This document shows, piece by piece, positions 1 to 7,861 of a stretch of DNA of 64,000 nt (positions within the stretch are counted from its first letter, which is position 1; each line of letters begins with the position of its first letter). Source of the DNA: Chloroflexota bacterium (lineage in GTDB: Bacteria; Chloroflexota; Anaerolineae; Anaerolineales; Villigracilaceae); contig JACRBN010000016.1 in NCBI GenBank assembly GCA_016213105.1, forward strand, positions 331,954-395,953, written 5' to 3'. A program made the position numbers and the translations under genes. The notes beneath the pieces are model-generated. The model did no database searches. It was given only the letters and a program-made list of their open reading frames with translations, and had not been told where the DNA came from.

Positions 1-587
1 GCCAGCAGTTCGTTCAAGTCGGAGAAGCAGCAGTCGCAGATCAGGAATGCCAGCCCGGGCGTTTCCGCCGCGTATTGGATGGCGGTCGCCGCCCCAAACG
101 ACTCTCCCAGCACCCCCACCTGCCCGCCGTTTCCCAGCCGTTCCCGCGCCCAGGCGACCCAGGCCGCCATGTCGTGTTTCTCGTAATAGCCAAAGGTACT
201 CCAGCGCCCGCCGCTCCGTCCGTGATTGCGGTGATCATAGAGCAGCACGTTGAATCCGCGGCTGCGAAACAGGTTGACGTATTTTACCGAGCCGAACAGG
301 GTGTAGGTGATGCCGTGCGCGATTACAACAGTACTGTTCGAATCGGGCAGGGGCAGGTAGATCCCGAACAGGTCATAACCCAGCGGCGAACGGATGGTGA
401 AATCCTGTTTCTCCCAGGAATTCCATTCCGCCTCGCTCATGCGTCCCGTTTCGATCTCCGCCCTGTAGGTCTCCTCCACCGGGAAACACTTGGGGCGCAC
501 CACCTGCAACGCAAAATACAGTCCCGCGCCCAGCATAAGGGACAGCAATCCACCCGCAAGGACGAGCAGCAGGATCACGATGAGCAT
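1..587 (-). CDS. Alpha/beta hydrolase, membrane-anchored, C-terminus cut by window edge
   Basis: Read on the complement from the ATG at 587, the frame stays open for 195 codons to the window edge, so the C-terminal part with the catalytic acid and His is not seen. Residues 1-28 are hydrophobic and probably anchor the protein in the membrane. The fold is shown by the oxyanion segment VVIAHGIT (about residues 87-94), the strand-turn DHRNHGRSGG (118-127) and the nucleophile elbow GESFG with Ser163. Such proteins hydrolyse esters or peptides; the substrate is unknown. It starts 31 bases after the stop of the upstream symporter gene and is probably cotranscribed with it. No good ribosome binding site is visible. 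Confidence 0.85.
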   Translation of the reverse strand, partial: MLIVILLLVLAGGLLSLMLGAGLYFALQVVRPKCFPVEETYRAEIETGRMSEAEWNSWEKQDFTIRSPLGYDLFGIYLPLPDSNSTVVIAHGITYTLFGSVKYVNLFRSRGFNVLLYDHRNHGRSGGRWSTFGYYEKHDMAAWVAWARERLGNGGQVGVLGESFGAATAIQYAAETPGLAFLICDCCFSDLNELL

Positions 588-617
588 GGAAGGTCAGACC
601 TGTTCGAAACCGCGAAT

Positions 618-2027
618 TTACTCCACGAACTTGTAGCCCTGCGACTCCAGGTACTTGCGCTCTTTCGCCTTGTGGATCTCGGCCAGCCCGGCCTTGATCT
701 TGAGCCATTCCGGGCCATCCAGCGGATACCAGTGCAAGGCCACAAAGGACAGAAACAGCAAAATGCCTGGCACCAGCACCCAGCCCAGCAGGATGCCCGT
801 CTCGGCATTGACCGACTGCATGCCCTTCGCCAGGGTCTGGTCGTACCCGAAGGCGGTCATGATGGTCAGCAGCACCCACTGCGCTAGGCTGATGGCGGGC
901 TTGGTGATGAAGCTGTTCACGCCCGCGTACATGCCCTCGCGGCGCAGGCCGGTGCGATGCTCGTCCATGTCCACCACGTCGCCGTTCATCATTGGGATCA
1001 GGTACATGCCACCCGCGAAGCCGATCCCAAACAGGAAGAAGCCCAGCGTGGCCGCGATGACATTTCTCCCCATGAAAACGACGGCCAGGCAGCCGATGGC
1101 AAAGGCCAGGCTGAACAGGCGCGTGCTGAGTTTGACGCCCCAGGGTTCACGGCGGTTGATCCACAAGAAGACCCCGCCGACTATGCCGCCCGCCAGGGCA
1201 AGGTACAGCGGCATGGCCGGGACGCTGATCTCGTCAAAGTAGTACCACAGGCCCTGCATCAACGAAGTCTGCACGAACATGATGGTGAAGCTGATCACTT
1301 CGAAGACGACGAAGGAACGATTGGTGAAACACTGCTTGAAGGCGGTCAGGAAGCCAGGCTGCTCATCCTCCTGGGCGTAGTGTTTTTCCTTGTAGAAGAA
1401 GGTGCTGGCAAAGATGAGCACCCCCATGCCGACCGCGAACAGCGCCATGAACCAGCGGAAATAGCTGATGCCCGCCAGGTCGCCCGCTTCGGGCTTGATG
1501 GTGCGCTCGATGGCCAGCGGCACGACGATGGTGAAGACCATGAAGAGAATCTTCCAGATGAAGATGCTGGAGCGGGCCTTGTTGGAGATGGCCACCTCGT
1601 ACGGCATGATGTACAGGCTGGTCGCGATGGCCGTGTACAGGCTGTCGAACACGAATAGCACAAGCAGCATTTGAACAAACATGCCCGTCTGTGTATCGAC
1701 CCCAGGGATGTCCAGCCAGAACAGGATGAAGCTCAGGATGAAGATCGGCGCGCCGAAGCGGATGTAGGGCACGCGCCGTCCCAGCTTGCTCTTGGTGCGG
1801 TCGCTGATGTAACCGAACAGCGGATCGTTGACGGCGTTCCAGATGCCGAACAGCAGCCAGACAATGCCGGTATAGGAGGTCGAAAGGCCGCGCACGTTGA
1901 CAAAGTAATACGTCAACGCCCCGGCGGCCACCAGCGATTGCAGGATGGCGACGGAGGCGTCGGCCAGCGAAATCCAAATGCGGCTGGCAAGGGGAACTTT
2001 TTCCTCTTGAAGGGCGGAAGTGGTCAT
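618..2027 (-). CDS. MFS transporter of the GPH (glycoside-pentoside-hexuronide:cation symporter) family
   Basis: A 469-residue polytopic protein with about 12 hydrophobic segments. The loop after the second helix reads NDPLFGYISDRTKSKLGRR, the hallmark of the GPH/MelB family, in which the Asp contributes to the cation and sugar site. It therefore probably imports a sugar or glycoside with Na+ or H+; the substrate cannot be told from sequence. The start is backed by AGGAG at 2041-2037, nine bases upstream. The alpha/beta hydrolase follows closely on the same strand, and fdhD is divergent upstream. Confidence 0.87.
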   Translation of the reverse strand: MTTSALQEEKVPLASRIWISLADASVAILQSLVAAGALTYYFVNVRGLSTSYTGIVWLLFGIWNAVNDPLFGYISDRTKSKLGRRVPYIRFGAPIFILSFILFWLDIPGVDTQTGMFVQMLLVLFVFDSLYTAIATSLYIMPYEVAISNKARSSIFIWKILFMVFTIVVPLAIERTIKPEAGDLAGISYFRWFMALFAVGMGVLIFASTFFYKEKHYAQEDEQPGFLTAFKQCFTNRSFVVFEVISFTIMFVQTSLMQGLWYYFDEISVPAMPLYLALAGGIVGGVFLWINRREPWGVKLSTRLFSLAFAIGCLAVVFMGRNVIAATLGFFLFGIGFAGGMYLIPMMNGDVVDMDEHRTGLRREGMYAGVNSFITKPAISLAQWVLLTIMTAFGYDQTLAKGMQSVNAETGILLGWVLVPGILLFLSFVALHWYPLDGPEWLKIKAGLAEIHKAKERKYLESQGYKFVE

Positions 2028-2059
2028 GGGTGGGCTCTCCTGGAGCTTGGGATGCCAAC

Positions 2060-2088
2060 ATTGTACCTATATTCACATTCGCTGTAAG
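2060..2088 (-). promoter_or_regulatory. Putative promoter of the GPH symporter
   Basis: On the minus strand CTTACA (2088-2083) and TACAAT (2065-2060) are separated by 17 bp, close to the sigma-70 consensus. The symporter start codon lies 33 bases downstream with its own AGGAG. Confidence 0.5.
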
Positions 2089-2207
2089 GAAGCAAAAGGA
2101 ATGATTCGGGCATTACAAATGGGACTTTTTTTAAGGGGGAACCCAGCACGGTTACAACTTGCGCCTTTTTGAAGCGGAAAAAGCACATTTTTTGACCGTG
2201 GGTATTA

Positions 2208-2213
2208 TATAAT
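2208..2213 (+). promoter_or_regulatory. Putative -10 box for fdhD
   Basis: TATAAT at 2208-2213 in an AT-rich stretch upstream of fdhD. A TTGACC lies at 2192-2197, but the spacer of 10 bp is too short for it to be the -35 of this box, so only the -10 is proposed. Confidence 0.35.
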
Positions 2214-2280
2214 CGCATATCCCGCAAGGCAGCAGCAAAGGCTGGCAGATGAAGTTGATTATACCGGTATGGAGCGCAGC

Positions 2281-3060
2281 ATGATTTCACCCAGAAAACC
2301 GATCCACTACGACCGGTTCGAGTTCAAAAAGTGGACTTCCTTCGACACGGAGACCATCGTGGAGATGCCCGTCTCGCTGACGGTCAACGGCGAGGCGTGG
2401 ATCACCTTCATGTGTACGCCCGTCGATTTGGAGGCGCTGGCGGTGGGCTTCCTCTTCAACGAAGGGCTGATCGAGCACATGGATGAGGTCGAGGATGTGC
2501 GCGTGTGCGAGCACGGCGACAACGTGGACGTCTGGCTGAATCACAGCGTGGAACAGCCCAAATCGTGGCGACGCACCTCGGGCTGCACGGGCGGCGTCAC
2601 GGCGGTGGATGCCCTGGCGCGCCCCGATGTCTCGTTTAACGGCGACCAACCCCAAGTCCAGGCGGGAACGATCCTGGGGATGTTGGATTTGCTGTTCGAG
2701 GCGCAGGTGCTCTACCGCGAGACAGGCGGAGTCCACACCTCCATCCTGAGCGACGGCAGGCGCACCATCCAGGCGGCCGAGGACATCGGGCGGCACAACA
2801 CGCTCGACAAGATCGCAGGCCTGTGCCTGAGACAGGATGCCTGGCCCGCGACGCGCATCCTGATCACGACCGGGCGCATCAGCTCGGAGATGCTGCAAAA
2901 GGCCGCGCGCATGGGAGCGCCGATCCTGATCTCGCGCACCTCGCCCTCGTCGCTTTCGATTGAAATGGCCGAACGCTACGGCATCACGTTGATCGGATAT
3001 GCACGCACGCAGCGTTTCAACGTTTATACCAGCAAGGGAAGGATCATCGATGAAAGCTAA
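2281..3060 (+). CDS. fdhD: Formate dehydrogenase accessory sulfurtransferase FdhD
   Basis: FdhD moves sulfur from a cysteine desulfurase to the molybdenum cofactor of formate dehydrogenase. The 259-residue product shows the family landmarks: an N-terminal E-x-P-x-x-x-x-V-N-G segment, the AVGFLFNEGLI helix, the active-site loop RTSGCTGG with Cys102, and the AAEDIGRHNTLDKI motif near residue 165. Only the first cysteine of the E. coli CxxC loop is present; the second position is Gly, as in many FdhD proteins. I chose the ATG at 2281 because GGAG sits six bases before it; an ATG at 2269 in the same frame adds four residues. No formate dehydrogenase lies in this window. The next gene overlaps the stop codon. 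Confidence 0.9.
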   Translation: MISPRKPIHYDRFEFKKWTSFDTETIVEMPVSLTVNGEAWITFMCTPVDLEALAVGFLFNEGLIEHMDEVEDVRVCEHGDNVDVWLNHSVEQPKSWRRTSGCTGGVTAVDALARPDVSFNGDQPQVQAGTILGMLDLLFEAQVLYRETGGVHTSILSDGRRTIQAAEDIGRHNTLDKIAGLCLRQDAWPATRILITTGRISSEMLQKAARMGAPILISRTSPSSLSIEMAERYGITLIGYARTQRFNVYTSKGRIIDES

Positions 3061-3508
3061 GGATGGATTGGAGCTCATTCAGGAATACGTGCGGGCCAGC
3101 CTGGGCGACAGGCTTGGGGAGTTCCGCATCCCGCCGCCGGTCTTCGTCTCGATGCAGGCGGAGGTGACCGCCTTCGACCCCGCAGCGGCCGCGCTGACCG
3201 TGCGCTTCCCCGTGCTCGAAAAGGACCTGAACCCGTATCACGCGATGCAAGGCGGGATGATCGCCGCCGCCATCGACAATACCCTCGGTCCGCTCAGCAT
3301 GCTGGTCGCGCCGCCCAACGTCACCCGTACCCTGGAAGTTACTTACAGCAAGCCGATCACGCTCGACCTCGGGACATTCCTCGTGACCGCCAGACTGGTC
3401 AGCCGCGAGAAGCGCTTCCTCAATTTCACCGCGGAGGTTCACACCGAAAACGAACAAAAACTGGCGCGCGCCAAGGCGGTGCATTGGATCGTGCAGGAAA
3501 ATAAGTAG
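3050..3508 (+). CDS. PaaI-type hotdog-fold acyl-CoA thioesterase
   Basis: A 152-residue single-domain hotdog protein. The central helix reads HAMQGGMIAAAIDNTLGPLS, where the Gly-Gly and Asp are where PaaI/YigI-type thioesterases carry their active site. It probably hydrolyses a small or aromatic acyl-CoA; the substrate is not known. The start at 3050 overlaps the fdhD stop by 11 bases and is preceded by AAGGGAAGGA, which argues for translational coupling. A longer frame from 2999 runs inside fdhD and is unlikely. Confidence 0.8.
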   Translation: MKAKDGLELIQEYVRASLGDRLGEFRIPPPVFVSMQAEVTAFDPAAAALTVRFPVLEKDLNPYHAMQGGMIAAAIDNTLGPLSMLVAPPNVTRTLEVTYSKPITLDLGTFLVTARLVSREKRFLNFTAEVHTENEQKLARAKAVHWIVQENK

Positions 3509-3707
3509 AGGGTATGCCATGTCAAAGGGAAACAATCTTTTATACACGGACGGACACGGCTTGACACGGATTTCTTAAGGAGCTCTTTCCGTGTGCCCCC
3601 ATGTAATCCGCGGCATCCGTGTTCAGAATCACATGCGCTCCGTCAACCTGACCATGCAGTAATTGGTGATGCATGCGCCAGACAATTCAACCAGAAAGGA
3701 CTTTGGA

Positions 3708-4184
3708 ATGATCAAACTCATCCCCATCGAACAAGCCGATTACGATGTCTTTCTCGAACAGGAGATCGTCGAATACGCCAACGACCACGTCACAAATGGG
3801 AACTGGGCTCCCGAGGAGGCCCTGGAAAAATCGCGCAAGGAGTTCGAGCAGTACCTGCCCGACGGTCCGCGCTCGAAGGATCAGTTTGTCTTCACCCTCT
3901 TCGAGGACGGGACAACCCAGAAGCTCGGCGTGTTGTGGGTGCAGGTCAAAATGGACGAACCCGGGCGCAAGGCCTTCATCTTCGACTTCATCATCGATGA
4001 ACAATTCCGCGGCAGGGGCTACGGCAAACAAGCCCTGGCCGCCCTCGACGAGAAGTTAATCGAACTGGGTTCCGAAAGCGTCGGCCTGCACGTCTTCGGT
4101 CACAACACCACCGCCCTTGAGTTGTACAAGAAGATGGGCTACGAGGTGACGAATATCCACATGCGGAAGACGTACAAGAAATAA
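3708..4184 (+). CDS. GNAT family N-acetyltransferase
   Basis: A 158-residue single GNAT domain. Motif A with the acetyl-CoA pyrophosphate loop is EQFRGRGYGKQAL (about residues 100-112), followed by the HVFGHNTTALELYKKMGY segment typical of motif B. It should transfer an acetyl group to an amine; the acceptor is unknown. The ATG at 3708 has AGAAAGGA seven bases upstream; a frame extension to 3663 lacks such a site. The upstream 200-bp gap holds several copies of the short string ACACGGA but no convincing promoter. Confidence 0.85.
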   Translation: MIKLIPIEQADYDVFLEQEIVEYANDHVTNGNWAPEEALEKSRKEFEQYLPDGPRSKDQFVFTLFEDGTTQKLGVLWVQVKMDEPGRKAFIFDFIIDEQFRGRGYGKQALAALDEKLIELGSESVGLHVFGHNTTALELYKKMGYEVTNIHMRKTYKK

Positions 4185-4188
4185 TACG

Positions 4189-4229
4189 CTGGGAAATGGG
4201 CAGGAAAATTTTACTTGCCCATTTCCCAG
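4189..4229. terminator. Perfect 14-bp hairpin after the GNAT gene
   Basis: CTGGGAAATGGGCA (4189-4202) and TGCCCATTTCCCAG (4216-4229) pair perfectly around a 13-base AT-rich loop, directly after the acetyltransferase stop. There is no T-run after it, so it could be a terminator, an RNA-stabilising hairpin or both. Confidence 0.5.
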
Positions 4230-4238
4230 AAGTGGTGC

Positions 4239-4244
4239 GATAAT
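4239..4244 (+). promoter_or_regulatory. Putative -10 box of the AT-rich membrane gene
   Basis: GATAAT at 4239-4244 precedes an AGGAGG ribosome binding site at 4262-4267. No clear -35 is seen. Confidence 0.3.
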
Positions 4245-4273
4245 AGATTATCTTTCTGTTTAGGAGGAATGCC

Positions 4274-6046
4274 ATGAAAAGTTTCGAAGTCGTTCGCAAA
4301 GCCAAAAACTTATACCTGTTTTCTCTGCTAGTCATACTCGCAATCGCAGGCGGCTTCGCTTACCTGTTCATTGTTCTCAATTCCGACGTTTTAGACATCA
4401 CCAATCTTCCGGAAAACTCCCCTTCCCCATTTTCATTCATCCTGACCCTGGCTTGCTCCTTTCCGTTTTTTCTGTTTATCTTATTCGCAATCTGGATGGG
4501 TCTACTATGGATAGCTCTTCAAAGAATTCGCCTGGTTTTTGATAATGCCACCTTAAGGCAGGAAGCAAACAATCGTTTGTCATTCTTGTTCTTCCAACGT
4601 GGGTTCAGGCCGTTTTCCATTGGGTATGATCAGATCAAAATAATAAGGAACGGGCGGATGAGGGGCAGCCTGGAAATCTTCGATTATGAGAACAAAGCAG
4701 TGGATTTAATTCCATCGTTGTTCGGAAACAATTTCGGCGAGGAAATCTTGCTTGAATTACAAAAGCACGTGACAAGTGAAAAATTCGAATCGGGAATGGA
4801 TACTCCCGATGTACTAAAAAAATGGCAGACAGCCCGCAGAAAAAAAGCCATTATCCCAATTGTGTTTTTGATGTTATATCTGGCAACGTTTTCTGCAGAT
4901 TCGCTATTTTCCTCTCGTTCGTGGCTAATGGCTCCTTGGAAAACCGAAATACCTCTCCCATTATTTGAATCCCCCTGGACATATTCATTAGTATCACAAA
5001 ATGAAACATGGTTCATTTCGAACAAAATCAGTTCATTTCGCGCATACCATTACAGTTCAGGTAAGCAAGTGGATGCCTGGACCTTAAAACAAACCACTGG
5101 GAAGTATCCTGATTTTGTCAGCACAGATAATAATGGGAATCCAATTATCTGGTATGAAGACAGTGTTCTTCGCTACAACAAAACATGGGAAACCGTAAAA
5201 TACAACAATGACCTTGATGTCTCTGGCTGGTATTCATCTGGTTTCGTAAGAGGCACTCAAGGCTGGGCAATCCGAAAAAATGGCGAGAAAGATCAACTTG
5301 TACAAATAGATGGACTCACTGGAGAATGGGTAGTGGTTCCTCTCCCCGATTCGGCTGTTCAACAGGGCCTATATCCACAGCAAATGTTCCAGACGATCGC
5401 CGGAGATTACCTAGTCCTGACGAAAAATGATGTTATCGCACGTATTTATTTATTTTCAGCAGGCACATGGAGCCCACTGGAATTCGCCGTAAATACACCT
5501 GAAATCGATCACTTAAATAGTTTCTTTTTAGACTCCGAAAATTCGCTTTGGGTGTTGTTTATGTCTCAAGACCATTGGTTTGTTGAGAAAATCTCCGTAT
5601 CGGGCGAAACGCTCCTGACACAATTGCCCCCACCTATTGGAGAACCACATATGGAAAGATACATGAATTTAATTGTGGATACACACGGGCGAATATGGGT
5701 TGCAGGAGGGTATCCCTATTTCATATCAGCCTTTAATCCGGTGTGGAAAGGTGAGGCTTCCGAAATAAAAAAATATACTGAGAAGAATTCAAATTATCAG
5801 GGAGGCATCCTCCAACCTCCTGTCATGACTTCCGATGGCAAGCTTTGGAGTTTTGATGACAGAATTGTGACCATGGACACCAACCTCGAAACCTTGCCTG
5901 CTCCACTACCTGATTGGATTGCAAACTTAGATTGGAACATCATCAGGCTGGTTTTGATTTTTGTCCAGATGGCATTCTCGATCATCATTTTTATCTCTAC
6001 AATTCGATGGACATATCCCAAAAGAGAAAAAAGCTCCAGAAGATAA
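4274..6046 (+). CDS. Unknown membrane protein with a propeller-like extracytoplasmic domain
   Basis: A 590-residue protein that I do not recognise as a named family. Hydrophobic segments lie at about residues 13-35, 57-84, 188-208 and near 560-582. Between the third and the last is a region of about 340 residues with recurring short motifs such as DNNGNPIIWYEDS, SENSLWVLF, THGRIWVAGG and SDGKLWSFDD. These resemble blades of the ligand-binding beta-propellers found in hybrid sensor proteins. No kinase or DNA-binding domain follows. The start has a strong AGGAGG six bases upstream. Base composition is clearly more AT-rich than its neighbours and codon use differs, which suggests horizontal transfer or relaxed selection. 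Confidence 0.7.
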   Translation: MKSFEVVRKAKNLYLFSLLVILAIAGGFAYLFIVLNSDVLDITNLPENSPSPFSFILTLACSFPFFLFILFAIWMGLLWIALQRIRLVFDNATLRQEANNRLSFLFFQRGFRPFSIGYDQIKIIRNGRMRGSLEIFDYENKAVDLIPSLFGNNFGEEILLELQKHVTSEKFESGMDTPDVLKKWQTARRKKAIIPIVFLMLYLATFSADSLFSSRSWLMAPWKTEIPLPLFESPWTYSLVSQNETWFISNKISSFRAYHYSSGKQVDAWTLKQTTGKYPDFVSTDNNGNPIIWYEDSVLRYNKTWETVKYNNDLDVSGWYSSGFVRGTQGWAIRKNGEKDQLVQIDGLTGEWVVVPLPDSAVQQGLYPQQMFQTIAGDYLVLTKNDVIARIYLFSAGTWSPLEFAVNTPEIDHLNSFFLDSENSLWVLFMSQDHWFVEKISVSGETLLTQLPPPIGEPHMERYMNLIVDTHGRIWVAGGYPYFISAFNPVWKGEASEIKKYTEKNSNYQGGILQPPVMTSDGKLWSFDDRIVTMDTNLETLPAPLPDWIANLDWNIIRLVLIFVQMAFSIIIFISTIRWTYPKREKSSRR

Positions 6047-6096
6047 CAATCATTCCCTTACACGCGGCGGATCAATTCCTTCTTCTTCTGTTACTC

Positions 6097-6127
6097 GCGG
6101 CGGATTTGCAATCCGCCGCCGTTTTTT
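6097..6127 (+). terminator. Rho-independent terminator
   Basis: GCGGCGGATT (6097-6106), loop TGC, AATCCGCCGC (6110-6119), then C-G and six T (6122-6127). It closes the AT-rich membrane gene. Its core GGATT-NGC-AATCC recurs in the hairpin at 34015-34037. Confidence 0.8.
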
Positions 6128-6196
6128 AAAATTGCATCCGCAGCAGGAGTACTTTGGACTGATCCGCCTAACACTATTCACTGACCACTGATTTGG

Positions 6197-6202
6197 TACA
6201 AT
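6197..6202 (+). promoter_or_regulatory. -10 box 7 nt before the start codon (leaderless type)
   Basis: TACAAT at 6197-6202, then seven bases and the ATG at 6210. No Shine-Dalgarno sequence is present. Confidence 0.5.
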
Positions 6203-6209
6203 CTTCCCC

Positions 6210-7775
6210 ATGCGCCAAGCCTTCACCCTTCTGCTGATCTGCACCTTCCTGCTCACCGCCTGTGAACAAAGCACGACGGTCACGCCCTACCCCACCGTGG
6301 ATCCCTTCGTGCAGGGCGGCGGGAGCAGCCTGCCCCTCCAGCCCGTGGACGCGGGTCCCATCTCCACACGGACGCCGGGTCCCACGCCGACGCGCGCATC
6401 CCTGTCGGTGACGGTGCGGCCGCGCGACCCGAACGCTCCGCTGGTCACGCCCACGCCCGATGCCCCGCGCGCCCTGCCCACCCTACGGCAGGATGCGGAG
6501 CAATACGTGGTGCAGCCCGGCGATGCGCTGGGCAGCATCGCGCAAAGGTACGGAGTCAGCCTCGAAGAGTTGATGCAGAACAATAACCTGGCCGACCCGA
6601 ACCTGCTCACGGTCGGCATGACGCTCGACATCCCCGCCCCCGATCCTGGTTCGGTGGGACCCGCCTTCAAGGTCATTCCCGACTCGGAGCTGGTCTACGG
6701 TCCTGCCAGCGCGCTCTTCGACGTGGACGGCTTCGTCCAGGGCAAGGGCGGTTACCTGAGTGCCTACGCGCAGGACGTCAATGGCGAATTTTTGACGGGG
6801 GCCGAGATCGTCACCCTCGTCGCGGAAAACTACTCGGTCAACCCGCGCCTGCTGCTGGCGCTGATCGAGCACCAAAGCGGATGGCTGTCCAACCCGCAGC
6901 CGGTCGTCAGCGATTACCCGCTCGGCCTGGTGGATGCCTATCGCCCGGGGCTGTACCGTCAACTGGCCTGGGCCGCGAACGAACTCAACCGCGGCTTCTA
7001 CTGGTGGCGGGCCGGCGCCGTCTCTGCCTGGGTGCTGGCCGATGGGTCGGTCGTCCCCGCGGATGCGACCATCAACGCGGGCACGGCAGGCGTGCAGCGC
7101 CTGTTCTCGCAACTGGACGCCTACGACGGCTGGCAAACCGACGTGACCCTCAACGGCCTGTTCAAGACCTACTACCTGCTGTTCGGCAATCCCTTCGACC
7201 TGTCCATCGAGCCGCTCGTTCCACCCGGCTTGACCCAGCCGCGCTTCACCCTGCCCTTTGGGCGCGGGGAGACCTGGTCATTCACCGGCGGACCGCACGG
7301 CGGTTGGGACACCGGCTCGGCCTGGGCCGCCGTCGACTTTGCCCCGCCCGGCGAAACGGCGGGATGCGCATCCAATGACGCCTGGGTCACGGCCATTGCC
7401 GACGGCCTGATCGTGCGCGCCTCGAACGGCGCAGTCATCCAGGATCTCGACGGGGACGGCTACGAACAGACCGGCTGGGTCGTCTTCTACATGCACATCG
7501 AAATCCGCGAGCGCGTGGAGCCTGGCACATATGTCTCGGCCGGCGACCTGATCGGGCATCCCTCCTGCGAAGGCGGCGTCTCGAACGGGACGCACGTACA
7601 CCTGGCGCGCAAATATAACGGGGAATGGATCGCCGCCGACGGCTCCCTGCCCTTCAACCTGGACGGCTGGATCTCCAGCGGCACAGGCAACGAATACGAC
7701 GGTTATTTTACGCGCGGCAGTGAACAGCTCGAAGCCTGGAATGGCGTGGACCAGGTGAATCAAATCACGCGCTAG
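6210..7775 (+). CDS. LysM / M23 peptidase lipoprotein, first of three tandem paralogs
   Basis: A 521-residue secreted lipoprotein. Residues 1-18 are a signal peptide ending in the lipobox LLTAC. A Thr/Pro-rich linker leads to one LysM domain (about 94-143, VVQPGDALGSIAQRYGVS) that should bind peptidoglycan. The middle region (about 155-380) is shared by the three paralogs and contains NPRLLLALIEHQSGW. The C-terminal M23 metallopeptidase domain shows the zinc ligands in PHGGWDTGSAWAAVDFAP and the GTHVHLAR (HxH) motif. The protein should cut peptide cross-links of the wall or act as an EnvC/NlpD-like activator. It is followed closely by two homologues in the same direction. Confidence 0.87.
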   Translation: MRQAFTLLLICTFLLTACEQSTTVTPYPTVDPFVQGGGSSLPLQPVDAGPISTRTPGPTPTRASLSVTVRPRDPNAPLVTPTPDAPRALPTLRQDAEQYVVQPGDALGSIAQRYGVSLEELMQNNNLADPNLLTVGMTLDIPAPDPGSVGPAFKVIPDSELVYGPASALFDVDGFVQGKGGYLSAYAQDVNGEFLTGAEIVTLVAENYSVNPRLLLALIEHQSGWLSNPQPVVSDYPLGLVDAYRPGLYRQLAWAANELNRGFYWWRAGAVSAWVLADGSVVPADATINAGTAGVQRLFSQLDAYDGWQTDVTLNGLFKTYYLLFGNPFDLSIEPLVPPGLTQPRFTLPFGRGETWSFTGGPHGGWDTGSAWAAVDFAPPGETAGCASNDAWVTAIADGLIVRASNGAVIQDLDGDGYEQTGWVVFYMHIEIRERVEPGTYVSAGDLIGHPSCEGGVSNGTHVHLARKYNGEWIAADGSLPFNLDGWISSGTGNEYDGYFTRGSEQLEAWNGVDQVNQITR

Positions 7776-7847
7776 AAAACCTTGCGAAGATTGGGGCATA
7801 AGGAACATCAAATGCTTTTGCTCTCATGCGGGTCTTATCAAGACGGG

Positions 7848-7853
7848 TATAAT
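7848..7853 (+). promoter_or_regulatory. -10 box 8 nt before a GTG start (leaderless type)
   Basis: TATAAT at 7848-7853, eight bases, then GTG at 7862. No Shine-Dalgarno sequence is visible, so the second paralog probably has its own leaderless promoter. Confidence 0.5.
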
Positions 7854-7861
7854 TCCCGCCA

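Noticed and set aside
2192..2213. TTGACC with TATAAT as a complete fdhD promoter
   Set aside because: The spacer is only 10 bp.
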